A stretch of DNA of 64,000 bases, taken from positions 1,240,001 to 1,304,000 of the forward strand of contig OZ245780.1 of the NCBI GenBank assembly GCA_965227905.1, in the 5' to 3' direction. Positions 15,241-25,036 of the stretch are shown here, piece after piece. Origin of the DNA: CBDDHT01 sp965227905. GTDB lineage: Bacteria > Pseudomonadota > Alphaproteobacteria > Rhizobiales > Methyloligellaceae. Both the position numbers and the translations under genes were made by a program. Every line of letters starts with the position of its first letter. The first letter of the stretch is position 1. The notes beneath the pieces were generated by a model, which was not told the DNA's origin, did no database searches, and worked only from the letters and a program-made list of their open reading frames with translations.

Positions 15241-17120
15241 TGGACCTTGCGACCCCGGCCGCGCAGTGGACTGCCGCCAGGTCCCGTCTCATCGAAGAGT
15301 TCTGCAAGCTTGTCTGTCATCGCTCCTGCCAACTCTTCCGCATCCGTAATCGTGACGGCGCGCCGATAATAGCGTGTCACATCGTGCCCGATCCCGATCG
15401 CGATCAATTCGACTGGAGAGCGCGTTTCGATCTCTTCGATCACTTGTCGAAGATGGCGCTCAAGATAGCATCCCGTATTGACGGACAAGGTCGAGTCATC
15501 GACCGGAGCACCGTCCGAGATCATCATCAAGATGCGTCTTTGCTCTGGCCGACCAAGAAGGCGTCGGTGTGCCCATGCAAGGGCTTCTCCGTCGATATTC
15601 TCCTTCAGCAGACCTTCCCGCATCATCAGGCCGAGATTGCGTCGTGCGCGCCGCCAGGGTGCATCGGCCGCCTTGTAGACGATATGGCGAAGGTCATTCA
15701 GGCGCCCCGGGCTCTGCGGTTTTCCAGCTGCCAGCCACTGTTCGCGCGATTGACCGCCTTTCCAGGCACGGGTCGTAAAGCCGAGAATTTCGACTTTGAC
15801 GCCGCAGCGCTCCAGTGTGCGCGCCAGAATGTCCGCGCAGGATGCAGCCACCATGATCGGGCGCCCGCGCATGGAGCCCGAATTGTCCAGCAGCAGCGTG
15901 ACCACGGTATCGCGGAAGTCCGTATCGCGTTCGGCCTTGAAAGACAGGGCGTGCATGGGATCGATAATGACCCGTGTCAGACGGGCGGCATCGAGAACAC
16001 CTTCGTCGAGATCAAAGTCCCAGCCTCGGTTCTGCTGTGCGAGAAGCCGACGCTGAAGCCGGTTCGCAAGCCTTGATACGGCGCTGTGGAGGCTCGAGAG
16101 CTGCTTATCGAGGAATGTCCTCAACCGTTCCAGTTCTTCGGCGTCGCAAAGCTCTTCCGCCGTAACCATCTCGTCATTGGCTTCCGAGAAAACCTTGTAG
16201 CCAAAGGCTTCGGGGTAATCGAGAACCGACACATTCGGGCGCCAGGGCTCGGCGGTACTATTTTGATCCGTATCGCCCATATCGCCCTCGAGATCGTCCA
16301 GATCACCGAAATCGGACATCTCGAAATCGTCGCCACCTTCGCCGGTCGCTTCGCTTTGCTCCTCGGCGTTCAACTCGGCCTGTTCGGCGCCAGCGCTCTC
16401 TTCGCCCGCATCGGGTTGGCTATCGGGTGTCTCTGCATCGTCGCCATCATCAGTTGTATCGTCCGACCCTTCGTCGAGATCCTCGGTCAGATCGAATGCG
16501 GAGAGCATCTCGCGCAGAAGCTCGCCGAAAGCTTCCTGATCCTCTAGCAATTCGGGCAGCCGTTCCATTGCCGAGCCGGCACGGCGTTCAACCCAGGGGC
16601 GCCACAGGTCGACGATTGGCTGCGCGCGCTCGGGGGGCTTTGCGCCGGTCAGGCGTTCGCGGACCATCAACGCAATGGCCTCTTCGAGAGGCGCGTCGGC
16701 ACGATCCTTCACATCGTGAAACTGAGCCCGTGCGTAGCGCTGCTCAATCTTGGCAGTCAGGTTTTGTGCCATGCCGGTCATACGCTGGGAGCCAATGGCT
16801 TCGACCCGCGCGAGTTCAACCGCTTCGAAGACAGCGCGCGCTTGGCCCGAGGGCGGGGCCAGAGACCGGTGCATCTTGCCGTCATGGCAGGCGACCATCA
16901 GAGCCATGGAGTCCGCCTGGCCACGGATTGCCGCCAGCTCTTTCTTGGTCGGTACGCGCGAGGGTTCGGGAACCATGGCGACACCGCCGCGCAGGGCCGG
17001 CGGATCGGAGCCGAAAACCACCTGCAACTCATCATCGCCGGCAATCGCGCGCGTGCAAAGCGAGAGCGCCTCTTTGAAAGGTTCGGCAGGTCCGGCCTTG
17101 CGCTTCGATGACACCGGCAT
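15237..17120 (-). CDS. cobT: Cobaltochelatase subunit CobT
   Basis: This 627-aa subunit of the aerobic ATP-dependent cobaltochelatase (CobN-CobS-CobT) helps insert Co into hydrogenobyrinate a,c-diamide. The middle is a long acidic Glu/Asp-rich linker (about 215-285), and the C-terminal third is a von Willebrand A domain with the MIDAS motif DNSGSM. It follows cobS by 12 bp on the same strand, and the phytase-like gene overlaps its stop. No cobN is in the window. Confidence 0.95.
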   Translation of the reverse strand: MPVSSKRKAGPAEPFKEALSLCTRAIAGDDELQVVFGSDPPALRGGVAMVPEPSRVPTKKELAAIRGQADSMALMVACHDGKMHRSLAPPSGQARAVFEAVELARVEAIGSQRMTGMAQNLTAKIEQRYARAQFHDVKDRADAPLEEAIALMVRERLTGAKPPERAQPIVDLWRPWVERRAGSAMERLPELLEDQEAFGELLREMLSAFDLTEDLDEGSDDTTDDGDDAETPDSQPDAGEESAGAEQAELNAEEQSEATGEGGDDFEMSDFGDLDDLEGDMGDTDQNSTAEPWRPNVSVLDYPEAFGYKVFSEANDEMVTAEELCDAEELERLRTFLDKQLSSLHSAVSRLANRLQRRLLAQQNRGWDFDLDEGVLDAARLTRVIIDPMHALSFKAERDTDFRDTVVTLLLDNSGSMRGRPIMVAASCADILARTLERCGVKVEILGFTTRAWKGGQSREQWLAAGKPQSPGRLNDLRHIVYKAADAPWRRARRNLGLMMREGLLKENIDGEALAWAHRRLLGRPEQRRILMMISDGAPVDDSTLSVNTGCYLERHLRQVIEEIETRSPVELIAIGIGHDVTRYYRRAVTITDAEELAGAMTDKLAELFDETGPGGSPLRGRGRKVH

Positions 17121-17132
17121 TTCGGTTTCCGT

Positions 17133-18122
17133 CTAGCTCAGAGCCACATTGGCGGTGGAATCCGGCAGCTCTTCGCCAAAACAGCGCTGATAGAACTCAG
17201 CCACCAGACCGCGTTCAAGCTCGTCGCATTTGTTCAAGAAACTCAGCGCGAAAGAAAAGCCGACATCCTGAAAGATTTCCGCATTCTCAGCCCAGGTAAT
17301 CACCGTTCGCGGGCTCATCACCGTCGAAAGATCGCCATTAATGAAAGCGTTGCGGGTCAGGTCCGCTACGCGCACCATATTTGCGATCGTCTCACGGCCT
17401 TCGCTCGTATCGTAACTCTTGGCCTTCGCAAGGATAATGTTCACTTCATCGTCATGGGGCAGATAGTTCAGGGTGACAACAATGGACCAGCGGTCCATCT
17501 GGCCCTGGTTGATTTGCTGCGTCCCGTGATAGAGCCCGCTCGTGTCGCCAAGGCCGATCGTGTTTGTCGTCGAGAACAGACGGAACGAGGGATGAGGACG
17601 GATAACGGTGCCCTGGTCCAGAAGAGTCAGTTTGCCTTGGACCTCAAGGACACGCTGGATCACGAACATGACGTCTGGGCGGCCCGCATCATATTCGTCG
17701 AAGACGAGCGCCGTATTGCTCTGCAGGGCGTAAGGCAGGATGCCTTCCTTGAACTCCGTGACCTGCATGCCGTCTCGAACGACAATGGCGTCTTTGCCGA
17801 CCAGATCGATCCGGCTGACATGGCTGTCGAGATTGACCCGGATGCAGGGCCAGTTCAATCGCGCTGCTACCTGTTCGATGTGGGTCGATTTACCTGTCCC
17901 ATGATAGCCTTGGATCATGACCCGTCGATTGTGTTTGAAGCCGGCGAGGATCGCCATGGTGACGTCGCGGTTGAATTGATAGTCGGGGTCGAGATCCGGC
18001 ACATGCTCGTCGGTCGTCGAATAGGCTGGCACTTCGAAATCCGTATCGAAGCCAAACATCTGGCGCACCGACACACTCATATCGGGCGCGCTGGCGGCCC
18101 CTTCGTTTCCATTAAGGCTCAT
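17133..18122 (-). CDS. cobS: Cobaltochelatase subunit CobS (AAA+ ATPase)
   Basis: This 329-aa AAA+ motor of the aerobic cobaltochelatase shows Walker A GYHGTGKSTH (about 74-83), Walker B ALVFDEYDAG (about 137-146), and the N-terminal block MFGFDTDFEVPAYS typical of CobS. It forms the ring with CobT and drives Co insertion by CobN. First gene of the cobS-cobT-esterase unit. Confidence 0.96.
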   Translation of the reverse strand: MSLNGNEGAASAPDMSVSVRQMFGFDTDFEVPAYSTTDEHVPDLDPDYQFNRDVTMAILAGFKHNRRVMIQGYHGTGKSTHIEQVAARLNWPCIRVNLDSHVSRIDLVGKDAIVVRDGMQVTEFKEGILPYALQSNTALVFDEYDAGRPDVMFVIQRVLEVQGKLTLLDQGTVIRPHPSFRLFSTTNTIGLGDTSGLYHGTQQINQGQMDRWSIVVTLNYLPHDDEVNIILAKAKSYDTSEGRETIANMVRVADLTRNAFINGDLSTVMSPRTVITWAENAEIFQDVGFSFALSFLNKCDELERGLVAEFYQRCFGEELPDSTANVALS

Positions 18123-18199
18123 GTCTAAAGAAATCCGAATAGGTTCAACGGGTCACCCGGAACGAAGCATGGGCAACCAGACAAAAAAAGAGGGACCGT

Positions 18200-18820
18200 T
18201 CAGCACAGTCCCGTGCGTTTGAGATAATTATAGGCTTGGATCACTTCGCGCAACTTCTCCTCGGAACCGCCCCCGCCGACATTGGCATCCGGGTGATGGC
18301 GTTTTACCAGTTCCTTAAAGCGCGCCTTGATCTGCGGCTTGGTGGCGGACCCGTCGAGTCCCAGCGCTTCCAGGCTCTTTCGCTCGACATTGCCGACCAC
18401 GCGAAAAGGCGATTTGCTTTCCGATGATCGTGCTTCGCCAGCATCTCCAAACAGACCGAGGGGGTCTGAGGCCGTGAAGCCGTGGCGGAAACCGTTGGGT
18501 TCAGGATCGGAACCATCGCGCCCGGCCTTATTGGAGCCTACCGACCAGGTGGGCCGATGCCCGGTGATATCGGCTTTCTGGAAAGTCGCGACCTCGTCGT
18601 CGCTCATTCCATCGAAATAATTGTAGGATTTGTTGTATTGCCGCACGTGATCCATGCAGAATGTAAAAAATTGCCCTTCACGTCCGCGGCCACGCGGTGC
18701 CCGGTACTCGCCGGCGGCCGAGCAGCCGGGCCATTCGCACTCCGGATGCTCGTCGCGGGCGCGGCGATCCTGATCGGGCTTGACGCGGATGCTGTCAAAG
18801 TATTTTGAATTAAGCTTCAT
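18200..18820 (-). CDS. J-domain (DnaJ-like) protein
   Basis: This 206-aa protein carries a C-terminal J domain (about 145-205): LEALGLDGSATKPQIKARFK, then the diagnostic HPD in VKRHHPDANVGG. The N-terminal part contains a Cys/His group (CEWPGCSAAGEYRAPRG ... FCMDHVRQYN) that may bind zinc. It would stimulate a DnaK-type chaperone. The ATG at 18820 is preferred; a 19-residue upstream extension lacks support. It lies between bolA (divergent) and cobS, the usual order in related genomes. Confidence 0.9.
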   Translation of the reverse strand: MKLNSKYFDSIRVKPDQDRRARDEHPECEWPGCSAAGEYRAPRGRGREGQFFTFCMDHVRQYNKSYNYFDGMSDDEVATFQKADITGHRPTWSVGSNKAGRDGSDPEPNGFRHGFTASDPLGLFGDAGEARSSESKSPFRVVGNVERKSLEALGLDGSATKPQIKARFKELVKRHHPDANVGGGGSEEKLREVIQAYNYLKRTGLC

Positions 18821-18910
18821 TGGTTCGAAGTATGAGGCGAACGTTGTGGCAAAACAAGCCGGCGCTGCGCCGCACACGATCTGCTCCGTGCAACCAAAAC
18901 CGAGGGTCTA

Positions 18911-19213
18911 ATGTCCATCGAAGAGTCCATCACAGAGAAATTGAAAAATGCCTTCACGCCGGTTCGACTTGAAGTGTTGAACGAGTCCCATCTTCATGCG
19001 GGCCATGCCGGCTCGCCAGGAACCGGAAGCAGCCATTTTCGTGTCGAGATCGTTTCCGACATCTTCTCCGGAAAATCCCGTGTCGAACGCCACCGTCTGG
19101 TCAACGATGCCCTTGCCGAAGAACTTGCCGGGCCCATACACGCTCTGGCCATCAAGGCCAAGGACCCAAGCGAGGCCGGCGCGACCGACAATCCGTTCAT
19201 AACAAAACCGTAG
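18911..19213 (+). CDS. BolA family protein
   Basis: This 100-aa protein has the BolA fold: KLEVLNESHLHAGH-like pattern here as RLEVLNESHLHAGHAG, then SHFRVEIVSDIFSGKSRVERHRLVND, with the invariant His in the ERHRLVND helix. BolA proteins pair with monothiol glutaredoxins to bind [2Fe-2S] clusters and influence iron metabolism. Divergent from the J-domain gene by 90 bp; DUF1761 follows by 19 bp. Confidence 0.93.
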   Translation: MSIEESITEKLKNAFTPVRLEVLNESHLHAGHAGSPGTGSSHFRVEIVSDIFSGKSRVERHRLVNDALAEELAGPIHALAIKAKDPSEAGATDNPFITKP

Positions 19214-19232
19214 CGCACGCAGGGAAGATAAG

Positions 19233-19640
19233 ATGGTCTTCGGAGGAATCAACTATATCGCTGTCGTAATCGCGGCTCTGACCGGATTTGGCGTTGGCAT
19301 GGTTTGGTACATGGCGCTGGGCAATCTCTGGATGGCCGCGCTCGGCAAGTCCAAAGAGGATCTCAAACCGCGGCCATGGCCTTTCATCGCCTCGATTATC
19401 TCCCTGCTGATCATGGGCTTCATGTTGGCGGGCGTTATCGGTCATCTGGGTGAAGGTCAGGTGACGGTGAGGAACGGTCTCATAACCGGGTTCACGTTGT
19501 GGTTGGGATTCGTCGTTACGACGATGCTCGTCAATCACGCCTTTCAGGGCGCCAAGCCGCAGCTCACGATCATCGATGGTGGCCATTGGTTGGCTGTCCT
19601 ACTTGCAATGGGTGCGGTTATCGGTGTCTTCGGGGTCTAA
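19233..19640 (+). CDS. DUF1761 domain-containing membrane protein
   Basis: This 135-aa protein has four predicted membrane helices (about 8-30, 50-70, 80-100, 112-133). GVGMVWYMALGNLWMAALGK near the N-terminus and FTLWLGFVVTTMLVNHAFQG in the middle are typical of DUF1761. Function unknown. It is 19 bp after the bolA-like gene and probably shares its transcript. Confidence 0.85.
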   Translation: MVFGGINYIAVVIAALTGFGVGMVWYMALGNLWMAALGKSKEDLKPRPWPFIASIISLLIMGFMLAGVIGHLGEGQVTVRNGLITGFTLWLGFVVTTMLVNHAFQGAKPQLTIIDGGHWLAVLLAMGAVIGVFGV

Positions 19641-19772
19641 ACCCGACGTCTTACGGTCACCATAGGGGTGCGACCTATTAGACGAAAATCTTGCAACCAA
19701 CGGGGTGCTTGCAGGGCCCATCCGGGCTCTCCATAATGCCGCCAATACAATGTTTTTGGGGAGGAAATCGCT

Positions 19773-21722
19773 ATGTCAGATGACAAGCTCTACGACGTGC
19801 CCGACGCTTGGAAATCCCGTGCCTTCGTCGACAATGATGGCTACCAGGAGATGTACAAGCGGTCCGTCGAAGACCCCGAAGGTTTCTGGGCGGAGCACGG
19901 CAAGCGCATCGACTGGATCAAGCCTTACACGAAGGTCAAGGATACCTCCTTCGAATATGACGATGTGCACGTCAAATGGTTCGAAGACGGCACGCTCAAT
20001 GTGTGCGCAAACTGCGTCGACCGACATGTCGAGACCAAGGGCGATCAGCCGGCAATCATCTGGGAAGGCGACGATCCTTCCGTCAGCAAGACTTTCACAT
20101 TCAAAGAACTCAAGAGCGAGGTCTCCCGTTTTGCCAATGCGTTGAAAGAGATCGGCGTCAAGAAGGGCGACAGGGTCACCGTCTATATGCCGATGATCCC
20201 GGAAGCCGCCTTCGCCATGCTGGCATGCGCGCGCATCGGCGCCGTCCATTCGGTGGTCTTTGGTGGATTCTCTCCGGACGCGCTGGCGGGGCGTATCGTC
20301 GACTGCGACTCCAAATTCGTGATCACGGCCGATGAAGGTCTTCGCGGTGGTCGAACGATTCCGCTAAAGGCAAACACGGACGCGGCGTTCGAATCCTGCA
20401 AGGGCGACGAAAAGATGCTGGTGATCAAGCACACCGGCGGTGATGTCGCCATGAAGGACGGTCGCGACTTCTGGTATCACGAGCTCAAGGAAAAAGTGTC
20501 CGACGATTGCCCGCCGGAAGAGATGAGCGCGGTCGATCCACTATTCATACTGTACACGTCGGGCTCCACGGGCACGCCGAAGGGGGTCCTTCATAATGGC
20601 GGGGGCTACATCGTCTATACGTCGATGACACACCAATATGTGTTCGACTATCACGATGGCGACGTTTTCTGGTGCACGGCAGATGTCGGCTGGATTACCG
20701 GTCATTCCTATGTGCTTTACGGCGCGCTTGCCAATGGTGCGCCGACGCTCCTGTTCGAAGGCGTGCCGAACTATCCCGACGCCGGTCGGTTCTGGCAGAT
20801 TTGCGACAAGCACAAAGTCAATATCGTCTATACGGCACCGACGGCGATCCGAGCGCTCATGGGTGCAGGCGAAGAGTATGTGAAATCGACCAGCCGGGAA
20901 ACGGTCAAGCTCCTGGGAAGTGTCGGCGAGCCGATCAATCCGGAAGCCTGGGAGTGGTATTACCACGTGGTCGGCGACAGCCGATGCCCCATTGTGGATA
21001 CATGGTGGCAGACCGAGACGGGCGGTATTATGATTACACCGCTGCCGGGGGCGACAGCGCTGAAACCAGGATCCGCAACGCGGCCGTTCTTTGGCGTTCA
21101 GCCTTGCCTGCTGGATACCGAAGGCAATGAGATCGAAGGTGCCGGCGAGGGCGCGCTCTGCCTTCGAGAATCCTGGCCTGGCCAGATGGTTTCCGTCTAC
21201 GGCGATCACAAGCGGTTCGTCGATACCTATTTCTCCGCATTCAGAGGCTACTATTTCACTTCGGACGGATGCCGCCGCGACGAAGACGGCTATTATTGGA
21301 TCACCGGGCGTGTTGACGACGTGATCAACGTCTCTGGCCACCGAATGGGAACGGCGGAAGTCGAGTCGGCACTTGTGGCCCATCCCAAGGTCTCGGAAGC
21401 GGCCGTGGTCGGCTATCCTCATGACATCAAGGGGCAGGGCATCTACTGCTATGTGACCTTGATGGCGGGCGAAGCCGGTGGCGATGATCTGAAGAAGGAA
21501 TTGCGCGATTGGGTGCGCAAGGAAATCGGCCCAATTGCCTCACCGGATCTGATTCAATTCTCTCCGGGGCTTCCGAAAACCCGGTCCGGCAAGATCATGC
21601 GCCGTATTCTGCGTAAGATTGCTGAAGACGACTTCGGTGCACTCGGCGATACGTCGACATTGGCCGAGCCTGCGGTGGTCGACGAACTCATCGAGAACAG
21701 ACAGAACCGCGCTGCAGGATAG
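19773..21722 (+). CDS. acs: Acetate--CoA ligase (acetyl-CoA synthetase)
   Basis: This 649-aa AMP-forming ligase converts acetate, ATP and CoA to acetyl-CoA. Visible motifs: the phosphate loop YTSGSTGTPKGVLH, the acetyl-pocket WWQTETGG, and the C-terminal KTRSGKIMRR whose Lys is the site usually regulated by acetylation. The length is normal for Acs. Acetate assimilation by this enzyme would feed the ethylmalonyl-CoA pathway genes found elsewhere in the window. A strong terminator follows. Confidence 0.97.
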   Translation: MSDDKLYDVPDAWKSRAFVDNDGYQEMYKRSVEDPEGFWAEHGKRIDWIKPYTKVKDTSFEYDDVHVKWFEDGTLNVCANCVDRHVETKGDQPAIIWEGDDPSVSKTFTFKELKSEVSRFANALKEIGVKKGDRVTVYMPMIPEAAFAMLACARIGAVHSVVFGGFSPDALAGRIVDCDSKFVITADEGLRGGRTIPLKANTDAAFESCKGDEKMLVIKHTGGDVAMKDGRDFWYHELKEKVSDDCPPEEMSAVDPLFILYTSGSTGTPKGVLHNGGGYIVYTSMTHQYVFDYHDGDVFWCTADVGWITGHSYVLYGALANGAPTLLFEGVPNYPDAGRFWQICDKHKVNIVYTAPTAIRALMGAGEEYVKSTSRETVKLLGSVGEPINPEAWEWYYHVVGDSRCPIVDTWWQTETGGIMITPLPGATALKPGSATRPFFGVQPCLLDTEGNEIEGAGEGALCLRESWPGQMVSVYGDHKRFVDTYFSAFRGYYFTSDGCRRDEDGYYWITGRVDDVINVSGHRMGTAEVESALVAHPKVSEAAVVGYPHDIKGQGIYCYVTLMAGEAGGDDLKKELRDWVRKEIGPIASPDLIQFSPGLPKTRSGKIMRRILRKIAEDDFGALGDTSTLAEPAVVDELIENRQNRAAG

Positions 21723-21747
21723 TCTGAAAAAGACTGGCGACAAACGG

Positions 21748-21779
21748 AAGAAGGGCGCGGCCATGACCGCGCCCTTCTT
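21748..21779 (+). terminator. Intrinsic terminator of acs
   Basis: Perfect 13-bp arms AAGAAGGGCGCGG and CCGCGCCCTTCTT with a CCATGA loop, followed by TTT. It also lies just downstream of the convergent TadG-like gene and could serve both. Confidence 0.85.
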
Positions 21780-21799
21780 TACGATTCTATGATCTTTTT

Positions 21800-23047
21800 C
21801 TATTTGGACAAGCGCGGGATCGACAAGCGCGTTGCGATGTCACGGAATGCTGTCCGCAGTTCATCGCCATTGTCGGCGTCAAAGAAATAGTCATTTGAAG
21901 TCACGCAATCTTTTAGCGTCTCTTTGGCGGATTCGGGCGCTTGAAATGCAACAGCATAGACGATCACGTCCTTATCTTTGATGTTCCCGCAAAGGCTCTC
22001 CGCCTGATTCGTTGACGTCCTGTTTTTCCGCCCATTCTTGTAGCTCGTGTTAAATTTGCCATCGGTCATCAGGATCACGGCCTTGACCGTTTCCTTGTCG
22101 CCATATGGGACCGGAGTGCTTGCAGAGGGCCAGATTGACGACCAGTTCGGGGACACGAGATACCAAGACCACGCAATTCCAAGATGACCTGCGGTCCAGC
22201 CACGAGCCTCGTAGCTGTCAATTGTTCTGTTCAAAAGCGACTTGTCGTCGGTAATCGGCAGCACCTCGGCAGGTGGGCAGCCGTAGTGGTCGTTCGTCGG
22301 TCTGCGTGGATTGTTCATCGCACTCAGATAGTGATTCCGCTGAGGGATGGCATCGCTGAATTTGAATCGACCTGATCGTTCGAACACGCATCCATCAACA
22401 CTGACACCGTCGCTCACGGTTTCTGCATAACGGCCGGCGTTAACAGAAGCGGAATATGGAGCCAGTCCGATGCGCACCTTACGCCGGGTCTGATTGTCCG
22501 AGATCAGGATGTCGATAGCATCCTTGGCCGCAATCTTGAGATCCTCCAGCTTGGAGCAAGGGCTGCACATCGAACCTGTCACGTCCAACATCATGGCCAA
22601 CTCAAGATCGCGGTTGTCAGTTTGAAAAACCGCGGTGACGCTGCGTTCCATTTCAATCTGCGAGACTCTGAAGATCCTTGCAAAAGTTGTTTCGACAGAG
22701 AGCTTTGCCGATGCCGTCGCTTCGTTCGATTTGGGATCGGTGGTAATTTCGAAGCCCGTCACGGAACCGCCATTTGCGCCAGTCTTGAAGTTGGCGTTGA
22801 AGAAGCTGCGTGCCAGCTCTTTGGCTTCTGCCTCGTCAAGATTGTCTGTTGCCATGGCTTTGGCGGCGGCGAGGGCAGCAGAGTCGAGTGCGCCCATTGC
22901 CATGGTGGAGACATTGAATGCCCGCCAGCCATCCAGTGCGAAACCCAGACAGCCGATTACCGGGATAAGGGTCAGGCCGAAAATGATGGCGGTGACGCCA
23001 CGCTCATCGCGGGCAAATGGGGATTTGAAGACCTTATCGAAACACAT
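21800..23047 (-). CDS. TadG-like / VWA domain pilus-assembly protein
   Basis: About 415 aa. An N-terminal membrane helix with Flp/TadE-G character (GVTAIIFGLTLIPVIGCLGFALDGWRA region, about 20-45) anchors a von Willebrand A domain with a MIDAS-like motif (DVTGSM) and a following CSPC pair. A further VWA strand reads VILMTDGKFN. TadG proteins are minor pseudopilins or envelope proteins of Flp pilus systems. Start 23047 places the helix near the N-terminus; a start 17 codons upstream is possible. No other tad/cpa gene is in the window, so this copy is isolated. Confidence 0.82.
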   Translation of the reverse strand: MCFDKVFKSPFARDERGVTAIIFGLTLIPVIGCLGFALDGWRAFNVSTMAMGALDSAALAAAKAMATDNLDEAEAKELARSFFNANFKTGANGGSVTGFEITTDPKSNEATASAKLSVETTFARIFRVSQIEMERSVTAVFQTDNRDLELAMMLDVTGSMCSPCSKLEDLKIAAKDAIDILISDNQTRRKVRIGLAPYSASVNAGRYAETVSDGVSVDGCVFERSGRFKFSDAIPQRNHYLSAMNNPRRPTNDHYGCPPAEVLPITDDKSLLNRTIDSYEARGWTAGHLGIAWSWYLVSPNWSSIWPSASTPVPYGDKETVKAVILMTDGKFNTSYKNGRKNRTSTNQAESLCGNIKDKDVIVYAVAFQAPESAKETLKDCVTSNDYFFDADNGDELRTAFRDIATRLSIPRLSK

Positions 23048-23403
23048 AACCTTGTCTCTCCCTGGCACATCGGGTGGGTGTTGCCAGGAGCGTTGCAAGG
23101 CGTGTGCGGGTCGGACCGAAAACCGCGAAAAAAGATGTTGCAGCGAAGATCGTCGTGAAAAATCCGTTAAACTTAAGCAGTAACGAAGTTATCAGTTGCG
23201 ATTGACATGGGTTGGGACCACCGTCTTGAGCGCACGGTTGGCGACGTGTGTCTCAGTTCGGCACGGTTTCGGCTCGAAGCGGGGCAACCTGTCCGCGACA
23301 CTCCAATGCCACCAAACCAGCCAGTCGCTGACATGTCGCGGCCACAAGCCGAGACTAAGATCTGCAAGAATGTTCCAAGGCATCAACCAGGGAGCCGAGA
23401 GAC
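23048..23403. other. Intergenic region between the TadG-like gene and the redoxin gene
   Basis: About 356 bp containing the divergent promoters. GGGAGCCGAGAG just before 23404 is the redoxin ribosome-binding site. I see no RNA gene, repeat or credible coding sequence. Confidence 0.4.
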
Positions 23404-24045
23404 ATGACATTTTCACCAAATAACCGCGCTCTAAGAGCGGGTCTGGCCGGATTGGCAATGTCGATCATCGCGGGTTCTGCGGTCGCAGCGCCTATGGGAG
23501 ATCCAAAGATCGGTCAGCCGGCACCGGAGTTTTCTGCCACGGACTCGAACGGAATGCCCCGCAAACTCAGCGACTTCCGAGGCAAGACGGTGGTGCTTGA
23601 ATGGACAAACCACGATTGCCCGTTCGTGCGCAAACATTATGGCGCAAGCAACATGCAGGCACTGCAGAAAGAAGCAAAAGACCAAGGCATCGTCTGGTTA
23701 TCCGTCATCTCGTCTGCTCCCGGACTTCAGGGGCATGTGGACGGTCCGAAAGCAAATGCGCTGACGACCATGCGCGACGCGAGCCCGACAGCCGTGCTGC
23801 TTGATCCTGAAGGAGCGCTAGGGCGCGCTTATGGTGCGCGTGCAACGCCACATATGTTTGTCATCACGCCCGAGGGAAAGTTGGCTTACAAGGGCGCCAT
23901 CGACGACAAGCCATCCGCAAATCCGGCAGATATTCCAGTCGCGCGCAATTATGTCCGCACAGCGCTCGGCGCACTCACCAAAGGCACTCCGATCGATCCG
24001 GCTGCAACACGGGCATATGGCTGTTCAGTGAAGTATGGATTCTGA
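23404..24045 (+). CDS. Exported redoxin / thioredoxin-like protein
   Basis: This 213-aa protein has a signal peptide (about 1-28, ending AVAAP), then an AhpC/TSA-type redoxin fold: IGQPAPEFSATDSNGMPRKL, LEWTNHDCPFVRKHYG with the single candidate catalytic Cys (no CxxC), and RATPHMFVITPEGKLAYKGA with the cis-Pro. It is probably a periplasmic peroxidase or thiol-disulfide protein. A resolving Cys might be the C-terminal AYGCSVKYGF Cys. Monocistronic by spacing. Confidence 0.85.
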   Translation: MTFSPNNRALRAGLAGLAMSIIAGSAVAAPMGDPKIGQPAPEFSATDSNGMPRKLSDFRGKTVVLEWTNHDCPFVRKHYGASNMQALQKEAKDQGIVWLSVISSAPGLQGHVDGPKANALTTMRDASPTAVLLDPEGALGRAYGARATPHMFVITPEGKLAYKGAIDDKPSANPADIPVARNYVRTALGALTKGTPIDPAATRAYGCSVKYGF

Positions 24046-24270
24046 TCTCTATCGCGTTTTCAAACCATCTGACGTTTTGTGGTGCTCAAACGTTGTGCAA
24101 CACCAGCACGTTCCGCATGGTGCTCCCGCTGAATTGATAGTCTTCGGCATCGAAAAGCGCCTGGGTGATTGACGACACGCTCGTTTCCCGGCTTTTATTC
24201 GCGCACGGCCATCATTCATTCCTCTGGCTCGAACCTCTTGCGCCAGCGCTTTCCATCGGGAGATTCCATA

Positions 24271-24933
24271 ATGAGCAAGTCCGACGATTCTAAAGAGAAA
24301 AGCGAGCCGAAACCGCCCGCAAGCGAGCCGACACCGGCTGCAAGTGGCTCTGTGCCAAGCTGGGTGTGGGTTTTGGGCGGCCTGCTATTCGCGGGATTGA
24401 TCTACACGACGGTACAAACGCGTCAGTCTCAAGGGCTTGCAGAAACGGCCAGCAAGGAGCTTGAAACAGCCAAAACCGAACTGGCGACTCTGAAAAAAGC
24501 TGACGAAAAAGCCAAGGCTGCTGTTAGCGATGCCGAAGGCAAGATCGCGGGATTCACGAATGAAATTACGGACCTGAAGGCCAAACTGGCGGAAACAGCC
24601 GAAAAAGCCGGCGTCGATGCGAAGTCGGCAACGGAAAAAGCGGCAGCGCTTGGCAAGCAAGTTGCCGGCCTCAAGACTAGCCTGGGCGAAGCTGAAAGCG
24701 CACGCGATACGAAAAGCAAGGCTTTGGATACTGCCAATGCCGCGCTCGCCGATGCGAAAGGCAAACTTGCCTCGATGACCGTTGAGTTCGACAAGGCCAA
24801 GGCGGATCTTGCAGCCGCGAAAAAAGGGATGGCGGATGCGGAAGCAAAGGCCAAATCCCTTGCGAGCGAACTTGCGACAGCGAAAACGGAACTGGACGCA
24901 GCGAAAGCGGAGCTGGCCAAAAGCGCCAACTAG
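24271..24933 (+). CDS. Membrane-anchored Ala/Lys-rich coiled-coil protein, function unknown
   Basis: This 220-aa protein starts at ATG 24271 (a longer upstream reading lacks a ribosome-binding site). A charged N-tail of about 25 residues is followed by one membrane helix (VPSWVWVLGGLLFAGLIYT, about 29-47), then about 170 residues of Ala, Lys, Glu and Asp-rich heptad-like sequence (KAKAAVSDAEGKIAG and similar) predicted as a long coiled coil. The low-complexity composition can mimic many families. It could be a periplasmic spacer or scaffold; no family assigned. Confidence 0.65.
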   Translation: MSKSDDSKEKSEPKPPASEPTPAASGSVPSWVWVLGGLLFAGLIYTTVQTRQSQGLAETASKELETAKTELATLKKADEKAKAAVSDAEGKIAGFTNEITDLKAKLAETAEKAGVDAKSATEKAAALGKQVAGLKTSLGEAESARDTKSKALDTANAALADAKGKLASMTVEFDKAKADLAAAKKGMADAEAKAKSLASELATAKTELDAAKAELAKSAN

Positions 24934-24943
24934 CGACGATGCC

Positions 24944-24975
24944 GGCTTCCCGCGTTCATCGGAACGCGGGAAGCC
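24944..24975 (+). terminator. Hairpin downstream of the coiled-coil gene
   Basis: Perfect 13-bp arms GGCTTCCCGCGTT and AACGCGGGAAGCC with loop CATCGG. No T run follows, so termination would be Rho-assisted or the hairpin may be an mRNA stabiliser. Confidence 0.6.
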
Positions 24976-25036
24976 GCGCGTCATTCATGCCATTCAGGCA
25001 TGGAAACCCTTTGCCTGCCCAAAGACCGCCAGCACC